DNA of 7,418 nt from an uncultured Sphingobacteriia bacterium (GCA_945957225.1 CAMFKK010000111.1:1-7418); one strand, 5' to 3'. Counted from the first letter of the stretch, positions 1-7,297 are shown. A program made the numbers and translations. Notes: generated by a model from the letters alone, not told the origin.

Positions 1-45
1 GATAGGCTCCGGTCTCGTGGGCTCGGAGATGTGTATAAGAGACAG
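1..45 (+). other. Illumina Nextera adapter (library artefact)
   Basis: These bases are sequencing-library DNA, not genome. Bases 1-3 (GAT) match the 3' end of the P7 sequence. Bases 4-11 (AGGCTCCG) sit where the i7 index belongs, and from memory they match the adapter-strand form of Nextera XT index N720. Bases 12-45 match the 34-nt Nextera read-2 transposase adapter. Its last 19 bases (27-45, AGATGTGTATAAGAGACAG) are the Tn5 mosaic end. All parts are in the order and spacing of a Nextera library molecule, so chance is not a reasonable explanation. The first genomic base is 46. Any start codon or peptide predicted from this stretch is artificial. Confidence 0.98.
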
Positions 46-654
46 CAATTGGGCTATCGCGATTTTGTAACCGTGGTATTGATTTGTAAAGACGAAGACG
101 CATTCTCTGATAACTGGATTTATATTCATGATCCCAGTGTGCAAGTGGGTAGGATTCAGAATTTTAAATCATGGAGTCCTTATATGGTGCCAGATCCAGG
201 CATGGCTTGTTATGGACTAGAGTATTTCTGCTTTGAAGGCGATGGACTTTGGACCAGTACAGATGAGACCTTGATTAATCTTGGTAAAAAAGAAATTGAG
301 CAAATTGGTCTTACCACTGGAGCCGCTGTAGTAGACGGTTATGTGGTGCGTCAACCAAAAGCTTATCCAGTATATGACCAAGACTATAAACAGAATGTAG
401 AAGACGTAAGAGAAGCCCTAAAAGCATATCCTGGTCTGTACTTGGTGGGAAGAAACGGGATGCACAAATACAATAACCAAGACCATAGTATGATGACGGC
501 CATGTTGGCTGCCAAGAATATTATTGCAGGTCAGGAATTATATGATCTCTGGGACGTGAATGAAGACGCTGAATACCATGAAGGTGGTCTTAGGGGTGCT
601 GAAGAAGGGGAAAAAATCGCAGAGCGATTAGTTCCCCAAAAACTGCAACACTAA
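46..654 (+). CDS. FAD/NAD(P)-dependent oxidoreductase, C-terminal part (5'-truncated)
   Basis: This is about 202 codons of the C-terminal part of a flavin-dependent oxidoreductase of the amine-oxidase / protoporphyrinogen-oxidase-like / UDP-galactopyranose-mutase-like group. The N-terminal Rossmann dinucleotide-binding motif is missing because the contig ends here. An apparent GTG start at 31 lies in adapter DNA and adds a false N-terminus (MYKRQ); translation from 46 stays in frame to TAA at 652-654. Counting from base 46, a segment at about residues 25-47 (IYIHDPSVQVGRIQNF then KSWSPYM) and one near 104 (RQPKAYPVYD) resemble this group. Residues 135-147 (GRNGMHKYNNQDH), followed by an Ala-rich helix, resemble its C-terminal FAD-contacting motif. 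The reaction and substrate cannot be deduced. The gene converges on the M28 peptidase gene and shares 4 bp with it. Confidence 0.8.
   Translation, partial: QLGYRDFVTVVLICKDEDAFSDNWIYIHDPSVQVGRIQNFKSWSPYMVPDPGMACYGLEYFCFEGDGLWTSTDETLINLGKKEIEQIGLTTGAAVVDGYVVRQPKAYPVYDQDYKQNVEDVREALKAYPGLYLVGRNGMHKYNNQDHSMMTAMLAAKNIIAGQELYDLWDVNEDAEYHEGGLRGAEEGEKIAERLVPQKLQH
607..637 (-). terminator. Possible intrinsic terminator embedded in the convergent gene
   Basis: An inverted repeat pairs GGGGAA (607-612) with TTCCCC (632-637) and AATCGC (615-620) with GCGATT (624-629). That gives two perfect 6-bp stems separated by a 2x2 internal loop and closed by a 3-base loop. On the minus strand it begins 13 bases after the M28 peptidase stop and is followed by TTCTTC, a weak U-tract. 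It lies wholly inside the 3' coding region of the oxidoreductase. On the + strand it is followed by A residues, so it would not work as a terminator in that direction. The structure is visible; the terminator role is inferred and the poor T-run weakens it. Confidence 0.4.
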
Positions 655-2000
655 CGTCCAATACCTGGTACCACGGGCAAACTCTCATTGCCATTTTCAT
701 TGACTGCTTGAACAGCAAAAAAGTAATTGTCTTTTGAGAAGGGCAGTAGGTATTCTTTGTCTGTTGTAAAGTATTTTTTCTGCCAGAAAGCACTGGTGGT
801 TTCTCTTTGCAAAATATAATAGCCTTTTACATTTCCAGTTAAAGGAGCAGACCAACTGAGGTAAGAATAGTTGGATAATTTTCTTACCTCAATTTTTACG
901 TTTTCTGGCATGGCAGGTGCTTTGGCTAGATTGGCCAAGTTAGACAGGTTCATGGCAGTATTCTTGCGTAGGTATTCAAAGTCCATAAACTCAGGAAGGT
1001 CACCATACTGAATGCCATTCTTTTTTTCAACGTCTTTGTGTTGGTGATTGTAGTTCTCATTCATTTCAGAAATACGCACAGCAGCATACCCATTTTCTAC
1101 ATAAGGTGTATGGTCTCCGCCACGTAAGAATCGGTCATTTCTGTAAATCATGACTACTTCTAAATTCTCTACATATCGCTCTCCAATTTCCTTTACATAT
1201 CGCGCAAGCTGGCGTGATTTTCCATCATTTTCTAAACCCAATTGTCTAATCTGTTTGGCTTGTTTTTCTAATTCATAAGCAGGCAAACCTTCAGAGAATA
1301 CACGGATTCTAGTATTGTCTATGATATTGGTTTCATTGCTATTATTACTACCCATGATATCATTATTCAAAACCGCTTCAATTCTAACACTGTCTTTTTT
1401 GAATTTGTTGGCCATAAAATAAGCGCCAAGTAATCCTTGTTCCTCACCACTAACGGTGACAAAAATAATTGTAGCCGGAAAGTTTTGTTTGCTCATGATA
1501 CGCGCACATTCTAATACGGCAGCTGAACCACTACCATCATCATTGGCACCAGGGGCATCGCCTTTTCTATCTGTGGGGCTTCCACGCATATTGTCTAAAT
1601 GCCCACTGATCAGAAAAATGCGTTTGTCATTTGGGTCTGTTCCTTTTAGGGTAGCTACTACATTACCCAAGAGGGTAGCGGTATCTATTCTTCTTTTATC
1701 TGCCTGTAAAGTAGTGGTGTCAATAAAAGCGGTGAGTCTACCACCGGATGATTTGGCAAAGCTGTTAAATTTTGCCAAGACCCAATTGCGCGCTGCTCCA
1801 ATACCTCTTTTGGGATCATTGGCGGCACTCATGGTATTCCTAGTGCCAAATGAAACCATTTGCCTGATATATGATTCCAAAGAATCTGCAGATACTTCCT
1901 TGACCATGGATGCAATAGATGCATCACGGTTAATAGTTGTTTGTGCTGTTACTTGTAAAACTGAAATGGCCAAGAGGCAGCAAATAATTTGTTTTTTCAT
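651..2000 (-). CDS. Secreted M28-family zinc metallopeptidase with C-terminal FnIII-like domain
   Basis: The product is a co-catalytic zinc peptidase of family M28, typically an aminopeptidase, predicted to be exported. I place the start at ATG 2000-1998 (449 aa), which gives a classic signal peptide (MKKQIICCLLAISVLQVTAQ) with likely cleavage near residue 19 or 20. An in-frame TTG at 2021 would add seven residues before it and is less likely. In the 449-aa numbering, candidate zinc ligands and catalytic residues are His134 (SGHLDN), Asp154 (GANDDGSG), Glu186/Glu187 (SGEEQG), Asp214 (NNDIMG), and His319 or His321 (YNHQHKD). The active site therefore looks complete. Residues from about 361 to the end look like a fibronectin type III domain (SYLSWSAP, GYYILQRE, FAVQAVNENG). 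The gene follows rarA by 37 bp. The natural substrate is unknown, and a link to the ATP-grasp cluster is only positional. Confidence 0.93.
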   Translation of the reverse strand: MKKQIICCLLAISVLQVTAQTTINRDASIASMVKEVSADSLESYIRQMVSFGTRNTMSAANDPKRGIGAARNWVLAKFNSFAKSSGGRLTAFIDTTTLQADKRRIDTATLLGNVVATLKGTDPNDKRIFLISGHLDNMRGSPTDRKGDAPGANDDGSGSAAVLECARIMSKQNFPATIIFVTVSGEEQGLLGAYFMANKFKKDSVRIEAVLNNDIMGSNNSNETNIIDNTRIRVFSEGLPAYELEKQAKQIRQLGLENDGKSRQLARYVKEIGERYVENLEVVMIYRNDRFLRGGDHTPYVENGYAAVRISEMNENYNHQHKDVEKKNGIQYGDLPEFMDFEYLRKNTAMNLSNLANLAKAPAMPENVKIEVRKLSNYSYLSWSAPLTGNVKGYYILQRETTSAFWQKKYFTTDKEYLLPFSKDNYFFAVQAVNENGNESLPVVPGIGR

Positions 2001-2037
2001 GTGGGGGGTTATTGTGTTCAAAAATGATCAATAGCGG

Positions 2038-3321
2038 TTAATAATGGTATTTGTCTTTCCAGCGGTCTTTTAAAAATTTTCTTAATTCATTCTCTCTGGC
2101 ATTATTACCTGGCTCATAAAATTTGGTGCCAATTAGTGGTGCAGGTAAATATTCCTGTTCAATAAAATTACCCTGACCCATATGGGAGTATTGGTAATTT
2201 TTTCCATAGTCCATGTCTTTCATCATCTTGGTGGGAGCATTGCGAATATGCAAGGGTACGGGTTGGTCTCCATATTGTTGCACAGCTTTCTGGGCCTCCT
2301 TAATAGCTACTACTGCCGCATTACTCTTGGGCGATGATGCCAAATAAGTAACGCATTGTGCCAGAATAATTCTACTTTCTGGATAGCCAATTTTAGCAAC
2401 GGCGTCAAAACAACTATTAGCCATCAAAAGCGCATTGGGATTGGCATTGCCAATATCTTCACTAGCAAAAATGAGCATTCTTCTGGCGATGAATTTTACG
2501 TCTTCGCCACCTTCAATCATCCTTGCCAACCAATACACGGCCCCATTAGGGTCACTGCCGCGCATGCTCTTAATAAAAGCGGAAATAATATCATAGTGTT
2601 GCTCTCCCTGCTTGTCATACAACGCAATTTTGTTTTGCGCTACTTGCATGACCAAGGCATCTGTAATAGGAATTTTTCCTTCCTGCTTTTTTACAGCGTC
2701 TGGTATGGAATTGGCTACTAATTCAAATAGGTTTAATAATTTTCTAGCATCTCCCCCAGAAATCCGAATCATGGCTTCTGTTTCTTTTAGCTCTAATTGC
2801 AGGGATTGCATAAAGGCATCTTTTTCCAAAGCTTGGTGCAATAATCTTACCATGCCTGCTTGGTCCAATGCTTTGAGCACATATACCTGACACCTGCTTA
2901 GCAAGGCGCTATTTACTTCAAAACTAGGGTTCTCTGTAGTTGCACCAATCAAGGTGATAATGCCTTTTTCAACGGCTCCCAAAAGGGCATCTTGTTGGCC
3001 TTTGTTAAATCTATGAATCTCATCAATAAATAGAATAGAGCCTATTTGTTCTTTGGCAGTTTCAATGACTTCTCTTACGTCTTTAACCCCACTACTAATA
3101 GCGCTTAATTGAAAATAGGGCACTTGTAAACTATGGGCAATTATATTGGCAATAGTGGTCTTTCCTACGCCTGGTGGTCCCCATAAAATCATAGAGGGGA
3201 TTCTACCATTTTCAATGGCATTACGCAAAATACTACCCTTTCCTGTCAGGTGTTCCTGACCAATCAAGTCATCCAGGGTTGCTGGCCTAATCCGCTCTGC
3301 TAATGGAATACTGTTGTTCAC
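2038..3321 (-). CDS. rarA: Replication-associated recombination protein A (AAA+ ATPase)
   Basis: This is a RarA/MgsA-type AAA+ ATPase of the clamp-loader-related family that acts at stalled replication forks in the cytoplasm. The 427 aa are full length for the family. Visible motifs are the N-terminal PLAERIRP (6-13) and GQEHL (21-25), Walker A GPPGVGKTT (48-56), Walker B ILFIDEIHRF (96-105), sensor 1 GATTENPSF (126-134), a probable arginine finger at R143 (LLSRC), and sensor 2 GDARKLLN (190-197). The C-terminal oligomerisation region has the family signature, GSDPNGAVYWLARMIEGGED (255-274) and ASEDIGNANP (286-295). The start is GTG at 3321-3319; an in-frame TAG lies five codons upstream and no ATG serves. 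An out-of-frame ATG-TGA overlaps this GTG. The gene lies 55 bp after the membrane-protein gene and may be read through from it or have its own promoter. It is housekeeping and not obviously tied to the upstream cluster. Confidence 0.97.
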   Translation of the reverse strand: MNNSIPLAERIRPATLDDLIGQEHLTGKGSILRNAIENGRIPSMILWGPPGVGKTTIANIIAHSLQVPYFQLSAISSGVKDVREVIETAKEQIGSILFIDEIHRFNKGQQDALLGAVEKGIITLIGATTENPSFEVNSALLSRCQVYVLKALDQAGMVRLLHQALEKDAFMQSLQLELKETEAMIRISGGDARKLLNLFELVANSIPDAVKKQEGKIPITDALVMQVAQNKIALYDKQGEQHYDIISAFIKSMRGSDPNGAVYWLARMIEGGEDVKFIARRMLIFASEDIGNANPNALLMANSCFDAVAKIGYPESRIILAQCVTYLASSPKSNAAVVAIKEAQKAVQQYGDQPVPLHIRNAPTKMMKDMDYGKNYQYSHMGQGNFIEQEYLPAPLIGTKFYEPGNNARENELRKFLKDRWKDKYHY

Positions 3322-3376
3322 ATGAGCAAAGTACTAAAATGTAAGGGCTTTTGAAAAGGAAATTGTCAAATGGCGA

Positions 3377-3889
3377 TTAAGCTTCTTTTGGTAAAAACAG
3401 GTGGGCGTATTCTTTGAGCAATTTGAAACAAATGCTAATATGTACCAATAGGGCCAATGACAAAAAGAAAAAGAAATAAGCCATCCCCTTCAACATTTTT
3501 AGAAATAAACCACTGTTCATTTGGCTAGACATATTGGGTTGGGCCGCCATTGCTTTATCTGCAAATTCTTGTAGGTTGGCTGAACCCATATAAAAAATAC
3601 TAACTGAAACAAGCATGAACTGAAATCCTAGAAATAAGGTCACATAAGCGTTTACTTTAATCCAATCTTTTATGGATGCGCCTAATGGTAGTTTTTTATT
3701 TACGCCCATGAGTAGAAAATAAAAAGAAACTATCACGTAGATAATCATCCCGGTAATTAGAAAAACGGGAAACAAAAGGCTTGGATTTCCTAGCGCCATC
3801 ACAATGGCTATCAAATCCATAATGATGAAAAAGAAAGCAATAGGTAAGAGTATAAAACTCAATATTCTAAATAATGTAGTTGCGTTCAT
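3377..3889 (-). CDS. Four-helix integral membrane protein of unknown function
   Basis: I do not recognise this 170-aa protein. It has four strongly hydrophobic stretches, at about residues 9-32, 38-62, 79-101 and 133-155, which fits a small inner-membrane protein. A short basic and polar linker (NKKLPLGASIKDWIK, 64-78) separates helices 2 and 3. A longer polar loop rich in Ala, Gln, Met and Ser (about 103-130) separates helices 3 and 4. There is no signal peptide distinct from the first helix, no cysteine pair and no catalytic motif that I can identify. The ATG at 3889-3887 is 9 bp after the transglutaminase stop, so co-transcription is very likely. This makes it a candidate partner of the ATP-grasp / alpha-E / transglutaminase set, perhaps as an anchor or transporter-like element, but that is inference from position only. 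Confidence 0.85.
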   Translation of the reverse strand: MNATTLFRILSFILLPIAFFFIIMDLIAIVMALGNPSLLFPVFLITGMIIYVIVSFYFLLMGVNKKLPLGASIKDWIKVNAYVTLFLGFQFMLVSVSIFYMGSANLQEFADKAMAAQPNMSSQMNSGLFLKMLKGMAYFFFFLSLALLVHISICFKLLKEYAHLFLPKEA

Positions 3890-3898
3890 GGCAGGCGG

Positions 3899-4846
3899 CT
3901 ATTGTTGTTGTTGGCCAGCAAAGTTATCAATAATTAGTTCTGCCTCCTCCGATGCGGATTGTTTTTGCATTTTAACCGCATTGATTTCTTCAAATACATG
4001 TCCGTCTTCGTATCCAACAGACACATAAACAGAGAGTGATTGCCTGGCAGGCCCTTTAAAAGTACCCTTGGCTGGTGTACAATCACTAAAATCCCTTCCA
4101 ACGGCTAATTTTACGTGGTTATTGGTTGCCCAAACATTGTTGGTGGGGTCAATGCCAATCCAACCATGATTGGGTATAAATGCTTCAACCCAAGCATGGG
4201 TAGCACCTTCACCCCGCATCCCATTTTTATTGGGGCAGATATAACCACTCACATATCTAGAGGGGATTCCAATCATCCTAAGCAATTCCAGCATCACGTG
4301 GGCAAAATCCTGACAAACCCCCGCTTTTTGAGCTACTATTTCATCTACGGTAGTTTCAATAGTGGTAATACCCTTGATATAGGTAAAATCAGTAAAAATA
4401 AATGCACAACAATCTTTGACAATTTGGTCAATGGTTTTCTCTGGGCTGTAAAAACTAGCTATATAAGACTGCATCAAGGCTTCAGAACTACTAGGAGAGG
4501 TTCTTACCAACTCTAAAAGGTGAAGGTCATTACCAATAGCTAGTTCCAAGTCCTTTACATAACTGGGTAAAGCAATGCTTGGTTCAGGAGCAATAGCCGT
4601 TCTAACGGTTAACTTGCTCTCAATCACCATTTCTTTATGGGGTTGTAAAAGGTTGAAACAACCTGTTTTGTTACCCCAATAATCCGTAAAAGTCAACACT
4701 TCAGGTTGACCCGTGATAATCAGTTCTTGCTGCAATACTTCTTGCTCAGGTACTACAAATGGGAAAATCTTGATTTCATTCACACTTTCCTTAACCGGTC
4801 TATCATAATCGTATCTGGTAATGTGATGTATCGTGAAAACGGACAT
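3899..4846 (-). CDS. Transglutaminase-like family protein (COG1305 type)
   Basis: This 315-aa protein has the two-part layout of bacterial transglutaminase-like proteins. An N-terminal beta-rich domain (about 1-90, beginning FTIHHITRYDYDRPVKES and including FTDYWGN) precedes a papain-fold core. The catalytic triad is intact: Cys178 (AGVCQDFAH), His217 (ATHAWVEAF) and Asp233 (GIDPTNN). Members can act as proteases, amidases or acyl-transferases, and the sequence does not say which. There is no signal peptide, so it is probably cytoplasmic. It begins 12 bp after the alpha-E gene and ends 9 bp before the membrane-protein gene. With the ATP-grasp and alpha-E genes it forms a recurring bacterial gene set in which it is thought to cleave or transfer an amide bond made by the ATP-grasp enzyme. 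The protein ends in four consecutive glutamines from a CAA repeat (3902-3913). Confidence 0.95.
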   Translation of the reverse strand: MSVFTIHHITRYDYDRPVKESVNEIKIFPFVVPEQEVLQQELIITGQPEVLTFTDYWGNKTGCFNLLQPHKEMVIESKLTVRTAIAPEPSIALPSYVKDLELAIGNDLHLLELVRTSPSSSEALMQSYIASFYSPEKTIDQIVKDCCAFIFTDFTYIKGITTIETTVDEIVAQKAGVCQDFAHVMLELLRMIGIPSRYVSGYICPNKNGMRGEGATHAWVEAFIPNHGWIGIDPTNNVWATNNHVKLAVGRDFSDCTPAKGTFKGPARQSLSVYVSVGYEDGHVFEEINAVKMQKQSASEEAELIIDNFAGQQQQ

Positions 4847-4858
4847 GCGCTAGGCTGT

Positions 4859-5800
4859 TTAAGAATAAGAGAAATAGGTTCTGCCTAAGTCACGGCTGAA
4901 TTCGTTTAATTCCTTCCGAACATAAGTCAGATAGCTTTCTAACCCTTCTCTTTCTACCAATTCCAAATCAGCAAATTTTACAGAACTGTATAATCTGCCA
5001 AAGGAACGGCTCAATTGAATGCTGCCTTCCACAGGGTTAGAAGCTGCAATATCGGATAAATATTTGTTAGCCCTGTCCAAAGCATAATAAACTGACCTTG
5101 GGAAGTTTTTGTCAAACAGTAATTGTTGCGCCACATTATAATTGTGGTGCTGATTACTGTAGTTTTTTAGGTGCAGCTCATAGCCAGATAATGCAAGCAA
5201 TAGACTTCTCCAAAATAGAATATCCTGTTCATTTTTAAAATCAAACCCCGTTTTCTTAAAATAAAAATGGGTAAACTCTGCTGTTAACAAACACCTTTCG
5301 GTTTGTTTCCCCAGGTTCATATAATTCCATCCTTGCCCCCTTGGCATGGTACTATCAGTAATGCCACAGAATTGATCACTGCTATTGATAAAAGCATCTA
5401 TGATTAAAATAGCGTCTGGCCCAGCAATTTTTTCAGCGATGCCTGGTTGGTTAACCTGATGATAGATTAGGTTCATCTGTTCCCAAACCTCCTTGGTAAT
5501 TTGATCCTGTACCCCTCTGGCATTTTCTCTTGCCCTAGTGATGATTACTTTTAAAGAATTGGTATTCTTGGTATCTAGTAACAGGTATTTTAGGGCAGCT
5601 GCATTGTTCTGTTTTAAACCGGCTATTTCATCTTGATTCAAAGAAGTGAAAATCTTTAAAGCAGGTTCCCAGGTCATACCACTGGCCTGAACTTTATCAA
5701 ACGATAAGATATAACTGGTTTTCATCAAACGGAGCATGCCATCTGCACGTTCCATATAACGGTGCATCCAATATAGAGAGTCGGCTATTCTACTTAACAT
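4859..5800 (-). CDS. Alpha-E domain-containing protein (DUF403 / COG2307)
   Basis: This is a 313-aa, mostly alpha-helical protein of the alpha-E superfamily, which is almost always encoded next to, or fused with, a circularly permuted ATP-grasp protein. Its biochemical role is not established; it is usually treated as a partner in the proposed amidoligase system. Family signatures are the N-terminus LSRIADSLYWMHRYMERAD (2-20), the segment ARENARGVQDQITKEVWEQM (90-109), the central PRGQGWNYMNLGKQTER (153-169), and FPRSVYYAL (233-241). The length is normal and there is no signal peptide or membrane helix, so it is likely cytoplasmic. The ATG at 5800-5798 lies 33 bp after the ATP-grasp stop. Here it is a separate gene and not a fusion. 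Confidence 0.95.
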   Translation of the reverse strand: MLSRIADSLYWMHRYMERADGMLRLMKTSYILSFDKVQASGMTWEPALKIFTSLNQDEIAGLKQNNAAALKYLLLDTKNTNSLKVIITRARENARGVQDQITKEVWEQMNLIYHQVNQPGIAEKIAGPDAILIIDAFINSSDQFCGITDSTMPRGQGWNYMNLGKQTERCLLTAEFTHFYFKKTGFDFKNEQDILFWRSLLLALSGYELHLKNYSNQHHNYNVAQQLLFDKNFPRSVYYALDRANKYLSDIAASNPVEGSIQLSRSFGRLYSSVKFADLELVEREGLESYLTYVRKELNEFSRDLGRTYFSYS

Positions 5801-5833
5801 AGTCTTAGTTTCAAGTGCTACAATGCTGTTTCA

Positions 5834-7297
5834 TTATTGATTGGGCATATCTACTACCCATGTGTCTTTGCTACCACCACCTTGTGATGAGTTTACCACC
5901 AAGGAGCCTTCTCTTAAAGCCACCCTTGTTAAACCACCCGCTACCACTTCTATACCGTTAGGGCCACAAAGTGAATAGGGTCTAAGATCCACATGTCTGG
6001 GTTGCAATTTGCCATCAATCAAACAAGGAACAGTGGATAATTGAATAATGGGTTGGGCAATAAATCCACGAGGATTGGCCATGATATTTTTCTTTGCTTT
6101 TTCCAATGCTTCAGGGCTGGCACTATTGCCCATAACCATTCCATATCCACCAGATTGATTGGTTTCCTTAATCACCATCTTATGCATGTTTTTGAAAACA
6201 TGTTCCCGCTCCTGATCATTATTCATATGATAGGTAGGAATATTGGGTAGGATAATTTCCTCGTTCAAATAATATTTGATCATGTCAGGAACATAGGCAT
6301 AAACCGCTTTGTCATCGGCCACGCCATTACCCAAAGCATTTACTATTGCCACATTTCCTTTTCTATATGCACTAATTAAACCGGGCACGCCAAGTGCAGA
6401 ATCTGGTCTAAACACCAAGGGGTCTAAGAATTCATCATCAATCCTTCTATAAATGACATCAACCTGTCTTAAACCGGCTGTGGTTTTCATAAATACTTTT
6501 TGATTGTCAACCAATAAATCCCTTCCTTCCACTAATTGAATCCCCATTTGTCTAGCCAAAAAGGTATGCTCAAAATAGGCTGAATTATATATGCCAGGGG
6601 TTAGTAATACAACTGTTGGATTGGCATTTTGCCTAGGTGCTAATTGAATAAGGTTATCATGTAAAATCAAGGGATAATTATTGATCATCCGAACATTATT
6701 GTCCGCCAATAGATTCGGGAAAATCCGTTTGGTAACTTCTCTGTTTTCCAACATATAAGAGACACCAGAAGGGGTTCTTAAATTGTCTTCTAGAATGTAA
6801 AATGTACCATCATCACCACGGATCAAGTCTATCCCTGCAATATGTACATAAATATCAAATGGAACTTTAATGCCATATACTTCTCTGGTAAAATGTGGAC
6901 AAGATGCAATTAAATCGGCAGGGATAATGCCATATTTTACAATTTCTTGCTCATTGTAAATATCTTTTAGAAATAGGTTTAGGGCTTTGATCCGTTGTTG
7001 TATTCCTTTTTCTATATGGTTCCATTCAGATCCGGTGATGATTCTTGGTATAATGTCAAATGGGAAAATCCGTTCAATGCCTTCATTTTCACTATAAACC
7101 GTAAAAGTGATTCCTTGGCTCATAAATAGTTCCGCAGCCAATTTGTGTTTTTGCTCAAGCTCGGCCAAACTCAGGCGGCTACCGGTTTCATAAATAGAAT
7201 AATACTGTTGTCTTATTCCATCATTGCCCTTCATTTCATCCCAAATATGGGACATGATGGGGTAATTGTTAAAGAGGGTCTCACCCGTCATAAGCAT
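5834..7297 (-). CDS. Circularly permuted type 2 ATP-grasp protein (COG2308)
   Basis: This 487-aa protein belongs to the circularly permuted ATP-grasp family (older DUF404/DUF407). It is predicted to use ATP to activate a carboxylate and form an amide or peptide bond; substrates are unknown. Conserved blocks are all present: GIDLIRGDDG with YILEDNLRTPSGVSYMLENR (155-186), YRRIDDEFLDPL (283-294), GNVAIVNALGNGVADDK (314-330), VIKETNQSGGYGMVMG (375-390), QPIIQLSTVP (415-424), RHVDLRPYSLCG (434-445), and the C-terminal EGSLVVNSSQGGGSKDTWVV (463-482). The acidic and Asn residues in the first and late blocks are the expected metal and ATP contacts. The start is ATG 7297; another ATG two codons in (7291) is equally possible, and neither has a Shine-Dalgarno motif. 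It is the first gene of the cluster, so its upstream region probably carries the promoter. Confidence 0.96.
   Translation of the reverse strand: MLMTGETLFNNYPIMSHIWDEMKGNDGIRQQYYSIYETGSRLSLAELEQKHKLAAELFMSQGITFTVYSENEGIERIFPFDIIPRIITGSEWNHIEKGIQQRIKALNLFLKDIYNEQEIVKYGIIPADLIASCPHFTREVYGIKVPFDIYVHIAGIDLIRGDDGTFYILEDNLRTPSGVSYMLENREVTKRIFPNLLADNNVRMINNYPLILHDNLIQLAPRQNANPTVVLLTPGIYNSAYFEHTFLARQMGIQLVEGRDLLVDNQKVFMKTTAGLRQVDVIYRRIDDEFLDPLVFRPDSALGVPGLISAYRKGNVAIVNALGNGVADDKAVYAYVPDMIKYYLNEEIILPNIPTYHMNNDQEREHVFKNMHKMVIKETNQSGGYGMVMGNSASPEALEKAKKNIMANPRGFIAQPIIQLSTVPCLIDGKLQPRHVDLRPYSLCGPNGIEVVAGGLTRVALREGSLVVNSSQGGGSKDTWVVDMPNQ

Noticed and set aside
31..45. GTG start and N-terminal peptide MYKRQ of the first gene
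   Set aside because: This is the translation of the Tn5 mosaic-end adapter; the genomic reading frame begins at base 46 and its true start is off the contig.
2019..2026. CATTTTTG on the minus strand, a near match to TAnnTTTG before the M28 gene
   Set aside because: It has one mismatch in the important first bases and no -33 element at the right distance.
1456..2034. 192-codon open frame on the + strand opposite the M28 peptidase
   Set aside because: It is antisense to a gene with clear motifs and a signal peptide; its translation shows no recognisable domain.
2356..2890. Two overlapping + strand open frames opposite rarA
   Set aside because: Both are shadows of the conserved rarA coding region and overlap one another in different frames.
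3336..3370. Possible Bacteroidota promoter before rarA (TACATTTT at 3343-3336 with TTTG at 3370-3367 on the minus strand)
   Set aside because: The -7 element has one mismatch and the 23-base spacing is longer than the usual 19-21, so support is too weak to list.
4115..4516. 133-codon open frame on the + strand opposite the transglutaminase gene
   Set aside because: It lies antisense over the catalytic region of a well-supported gene and has no recognisable family features.
4692..4710. GTCAAC / GTTGAC inverted repeat with a 7-base loop
   Set aside because: It is a short 6-bp stem inside the transglutaminase coding sequence with no T-run; expected by chance at this length.
6754..6764. TATAAGAGACA, an 11-base match to the Tn5 mosaic end, inside the ATP-grasp gene
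   Set aside because: It encodes part of the conserved GVSYMLENR motif in frame, and flanking bases do not match the adapter, so it is a chance resemblance.
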